NCBI GenBank assembly: GCA_910587005.1
Contig: CAJULB010000008.1
Span: 1-42,396 of the forward strand
Source: an uncultured Christensenellaceae bacterium
GTDB lineage: Bacteria > Bacillota > Clostridia > Christensenellales > Borkfalkiaceae
Reading direction: 5' to 3'
Length of the DNA: 42,396 nt
Below the pieces are notes generated by a model that had not been told where the DNA came from, searched no databases, and was given only the letters and a program-made list of their open reading frames with translations. Below are positions 39,951-42,396 of the stretch, one piece after another; position 1 is the stretch's first letter, and each line of letters starts with the position of its first letter. The position numbers and the translations under genes were made by a program.

Positions 39951-42288
39951 TGTAATAAAAATAGAGGGGCTTGACTGCGCCAACTGCGCCAGAGAGCTGG
40001 AAGAAGAATTAGAAAAAATTCAGGGCGTAAAAAGCGTAACCGTTGATTTTATGGCGCAGAAGGTTATAGCGGACTGCGCGGAAGACGCGCTTGAAAAAAT
40101 TATTTTCTGCTGCAGCCATTTCGAGGACGTAAAGGTTATTTCGGAAGAAACGGTTATGCAAAGCGGTTCAAAAGCGCCCTCCGCCGACCGCGTTTTCGGT
40201 GAAAAAATCAAAATAGCAAATCTTTGCTGCGCCAACTGCGCCAGAGAGCTTGAAGAAGATTTAAACAAAATCGAGGGCGTTTCCGCAACGGTCGATTTTA
40301 TGAATATGCGCGTCATTTTAAATGCGGACAGCGCGGAAGCAAGGCAGAAAGCCGTTTACGCGATAACGCATTTCGAAGACGTTAAAATCGTAAAGGAAAA
40401 CGAAAAAAAGAGCGTTTTCAAAACTCATTTAAAAGATATAATCTGCATAATAGTTGCGGCGGCGCTGTTTATTCCCGCGTTCGTAATGGACTTGACCAAG
40501 CTTACGCAAAGCACCATCGCGGCAAAAATAATAGCTTATATTTTTTACGGAACGGCTTATATAGCTGTCGGGCATCCCGTGCTTATAAACACGGTTAAAA
40601 ATATCGCAAAAGGCAAAATTTTCGACGAAAACTTTTTAATGACGGTTGCGTCCGTCGGCGCGATTGCCCTCGGTATATTCGCCGGCGACGGCTTTGCGGA
40701 AGGCGTTGCCGTAATGCTTTTGTATCAGATAGGCGAGCTTTTGCAGGGCGTTGCGGTCGGTTCGTCGCGCAACTCCATTTCAAAGCTTATGGAGCTTAAA
40801 AGCGACACCGCAACTTTGATAGAGAACGGCGTTCAACGCACCATATCCCCAGACGAATTGCGTTCGGGCGACAGAATTTTAATAAAGGCGGGCGAAAAAA
40901 TTCCCGTAGACTGCCGCATAGTCAGCGGTGAAACCTCGCTGGATATGAAAAGTCTTAACGGCGAACCCCTCCCGCGCGACGTAAAGGCGGGCGACGAAAT
41001 TTTGTCGGGCAGTATAAACCTTACAAAAGTAATCGAAGCAGAGGTTATAAGGGAATACAAAAACTCCGCCGTTGCGAAAATTTTGGAGCTTGTGGAAAAT
41101 TCCACGGCGAAAAAAGCACAGTCGGAAAAATTCATTTCAAAGTTTGCAAAATACTATACGCCGGTTGTATGTATAGCGGCAATCATAGTCGCCGCGCTCG
41201 TTCCTACCGTAATATGCGCCGTTCAACCGCCATTCGCGTGGGCAATTTATAAGGAATGGATATACAAAGCGCTTAACTTCCTCGTTATTTCCTGTCCGTG
41301 CGCGCTGGTAATTTCCGTACCGCTTTCATACTTCGGCGGGATAGGCAGATGCGCCAAATTCGGTATTCTTGTTAAAGGCTCAACCTGCCTTGACGAGCTT
41401 GCGCTTGCAAAAATCGCCGCCTTCGATAAGACCGGCACGCTTACGGAAGGCTCGTTCAGTATAAAAAATTATACCGATAATGAAACGTTACAGCTTGCCG
41501 CCGCGGCAGAGAAATTTTCTTCCCACCCGATAGCTTTGGCTTTTGAAGGGGTTGAAACAAGCTATACCGCCGAAAATGCGGAAGAGGTTGCGGGCAAGGG
41601 CGTAAAATGCCTTGCGGACGGAAAGGTTTTACTGTGCGGAAACGCGGCTCTGCTTGAAGAAAACGGAGTTAATTTCGAACGCGTAAACAGTCTGTCAACC
41701 CTTGTATATGTTGCGTTTAACGGCGAATACGTCGGGGTGGTGGAAATTGACGACAGCGTAAAAGCGGGCGTTAAAGAAACGGTTGTTTGGTTAAAAGCGC
41801 AGGGCGTTTTGTATACGGAAATGCTTACGGGCGACTTGCCCGCCCGCGCCGCGATTGTTGCGGAGGAGGCAGGGCTGGACGGGTATAAAGCCGCGCTTAT
41901 GCCCGATGAAAAGCTTGCCCGCGCCGAGGAGCTTAAACAAAAAGGCAAGCTTATATACGTCGGCGACGGAATAAACGACGCGCCCGTTATGACCTGCGCG
42001 GACTGCGCCGTATCAATGGGTAACGTCGGCTCCGACGCGGCAATCGAAGCAAGCGATATCGTGCTTGTTTCCGATAATATCGCGCTTTTGCCAAAGGGTA
42101 GAAAAATAGCCAAAGGCACGCGCAGAATTGTCTACGAAAATATAATCGGCTCGCTTATAGTCAAGCTTGCAATAATGGCGCTCAGCATAGCAATACCAAC
42201 CTTTCCGCTTATAATTTCCGTTGTGGCGGACGTCGGCGTAATGCTTCTTGCGGTGCTTAACGCAATGCGCGTATCTTTAATTAAATAA
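39943..42288 (+). CDS. P1B-type heavy-metal ATPase (Zn/Cd/Pb exporter) with two HMA domains
   Basis: The 781-residue pump exports divalent soft metals with ATP. Two N-terminal HMA domains carry CANC at 12-15 and 96-99. Then come the TM core, SCPCALVISVP (about 449-459, metal site), DKTGTLTEG with the phosphorylated Asp (about 495), the HP motif FSSHPIAL, GDGINDAP (about 673) and the C-terminal VVADVGVMLLAVLNAMR, whose Asp is typical of ZntA-type Zn/Cd/Pb pumps. The actuator-domain motif that is normally TGE reads NGE (about 337). It is controlled by the upstream ArsR-type repressor. Both HMA domains begin ANCARELEE, suggesting a tandem duplication. Confidence 0.93.
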   Translation: MNSVIKIEGLDCANCARELEEELEKIQGVKSVTVDFMAQKVIADCAEDALEKIIFCCSHFEDVKVISEETVMQSGSKAPSADRVFGEKIKIANLCCANCARELEEDLNKIEGVSATVDFMNMRVILNADSAEARQKAVYAITHFEDVKIVKENEKKSVFKTHLKDIICIIVAAALFIPAFVMDLTKLTQSTIAAKIIAYIFYGTAYIAVGHPVLINTVKNIAKGKIFDENFLMTVASVGAIALGIFAGDGFAEGVAVMLLYQIGELLQGVAVGSSRNSISKLMELKSDTATLIENGVQRTISPDELRSGDRILIKAGEKIPVDCRIVSGETSLDMKSLNGEPLPRDVKAGDEILSGSINLTKVIEAEVIREYKNSAVAKILELVENSTAKKAQSEKFISKFAKYYTPVVCIAAIIVAALVPTVICAVQPPFAWAIYKEWIYKALNFLVISCPCALVISVPLSYFGGIGRCAKFGILVKGSTCLDELALAKIAAFDKTGTLTEGSFSIKNYTDNETLQLAAAAEKFSSHPIALAFEGVETSYTAENAEEVAGKGVKCLADGKVLLCGNAALLEENGVNFERVNSLSTLVYVAFNGEYVGVVEIDDSVKAGVKETVVWLKAQGVLYTEMLTGDLPARAAIVAEEAGLDGYKAALMPDEKLARAEELKQKGKLIYVGDGINDAPVMTCADCAVSMGNVGSDAAIEASDIVLVSDNIALLPKGRKIAKGTRRIVYENIIGSLIVKLAIMALSIAIPTFPLIISVVADVGVMLLAVLNAMRVSLIK

Positions 42289-42305
42289 TGTGTTTTTAAA
42301 GCAAT

Positions 42306-42337
42306 AGCCCGCGTAGCTTTGTTAAGCTCCGCGGGCT
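42306..42337 (+). terminator. Terminator after the P1B ATPase
   Basis: AGCCCGCG-t-AGCTT/AAGCT-c-CGCGGGCT stem with a 4-nt loop and a TGATTTGTT tail. Confidence 0.8.
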
Positions 42338-42355
42338 TGATTTGTTAAAAGACAA

Positions 42356-42374
42356 CCCCACGCTAAGCGTGGGG
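42356..42374. other. Short perfect hairpin at the right edge
   Basis: CCCCACGCTAAGCGTGGGG is a 9-bp palindrome with a single-base centre, followed by ATAAGAAGC. Hairpins like this sit at ends of IS200/IS605-type elements, but no transposase is inside the window, so the nature is open. Confidence 0.4.
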
Positions 42375-42396
42375 ATAAGAAGCTTAAGCTATGGAC

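Overview
The window reads as a chromosomal segment of a low-to-mid GC Firmicutes bacterium, probably an uncultured Clostridia lineage. The basis is a lysine riboswitch ahead of asd, a YlmC/YmxH-type PRC-barrel protein, DUF421 and DUF4363 proteins, HelD, the maf-mreB neighbourhood, and many sigma-A promoters of the TTGACA-17-TATAAT type. Most content is housekeeping. The unusual material lies between the genes.

Layout. 1-600 (minus): a Vat-family xenobiotic acetyltransferase cut by the left edge, preceded by a 14-codon leader ORF and a possible attenuator stem; then tRNA-Leu(UAG). 1008-3812 (plus): a small ORF, a two-TM protein, DegV, a CvpA-like membrane protein and a YlmC-type PRC-barrel protein. 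3866-4911 (minus): DUF4363 and DUF421. 4991-7863: a folate cluster folC, folP, folB-folK fusion. 8030-12672: Ppx/GppA-HD protein, zinc-ribbon membrane protein, maf, and a divergent MreB-like actin. 12989-13671: two tandem XRE regulators divergent from a small Cys-rich protein, with paired operator-like sites between them. 13764-23606: lepA, an MGMT-type protein, hemW, GNAT, a lipoprotein, a membrane-anchored protein, guaB, guaA, a methyltransferase and a MATE C-terminal remnant. 23747-32070: two SF1 motor proteins, HelD and a ~1870-residue DUF4011/MTES_1575/DUF3320 helicase. 32172-36693: ppa, a second Cys-rich paralogue, and the lysine operon region (asd, dapA, dapB on the minus strand behind the riboswitch). 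36944-42288: a large secreted, membrane-anchored protein, then an ArsR-type repressor and its two-HMA P1B ATPase.

The most interesting signals are four. (1) A ~122-nt imperfect-palindrome element occurs three times, always beginning at or within 5 nt of a stop codon (lepA, guaB, helD), in the same orientation as the gene, with compensatory changes in its stems; it looks like a structured 3'-UTR RNA or an ERIC-like element. (2) A ~187-bp ORF-less repeat is present as two full copies in inverted orientation flanking the Cys-rich gene plus dapB-dapA, with several partial copies elsewhere. (3) The Vat gene has a leader peptide plus a 9-bp stem that could enclose its ribosome binding site, as in drug-inducible translational attenuation. 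(4) A small Cys-rich protein family occurs twice, one copy controlled by a leaderless promoter with repressor-like operators. Coordinates of starts were chosen from Shine-Dalgarno spacing, promoters and family N-termini; all structure and similarity statements were made by eye.
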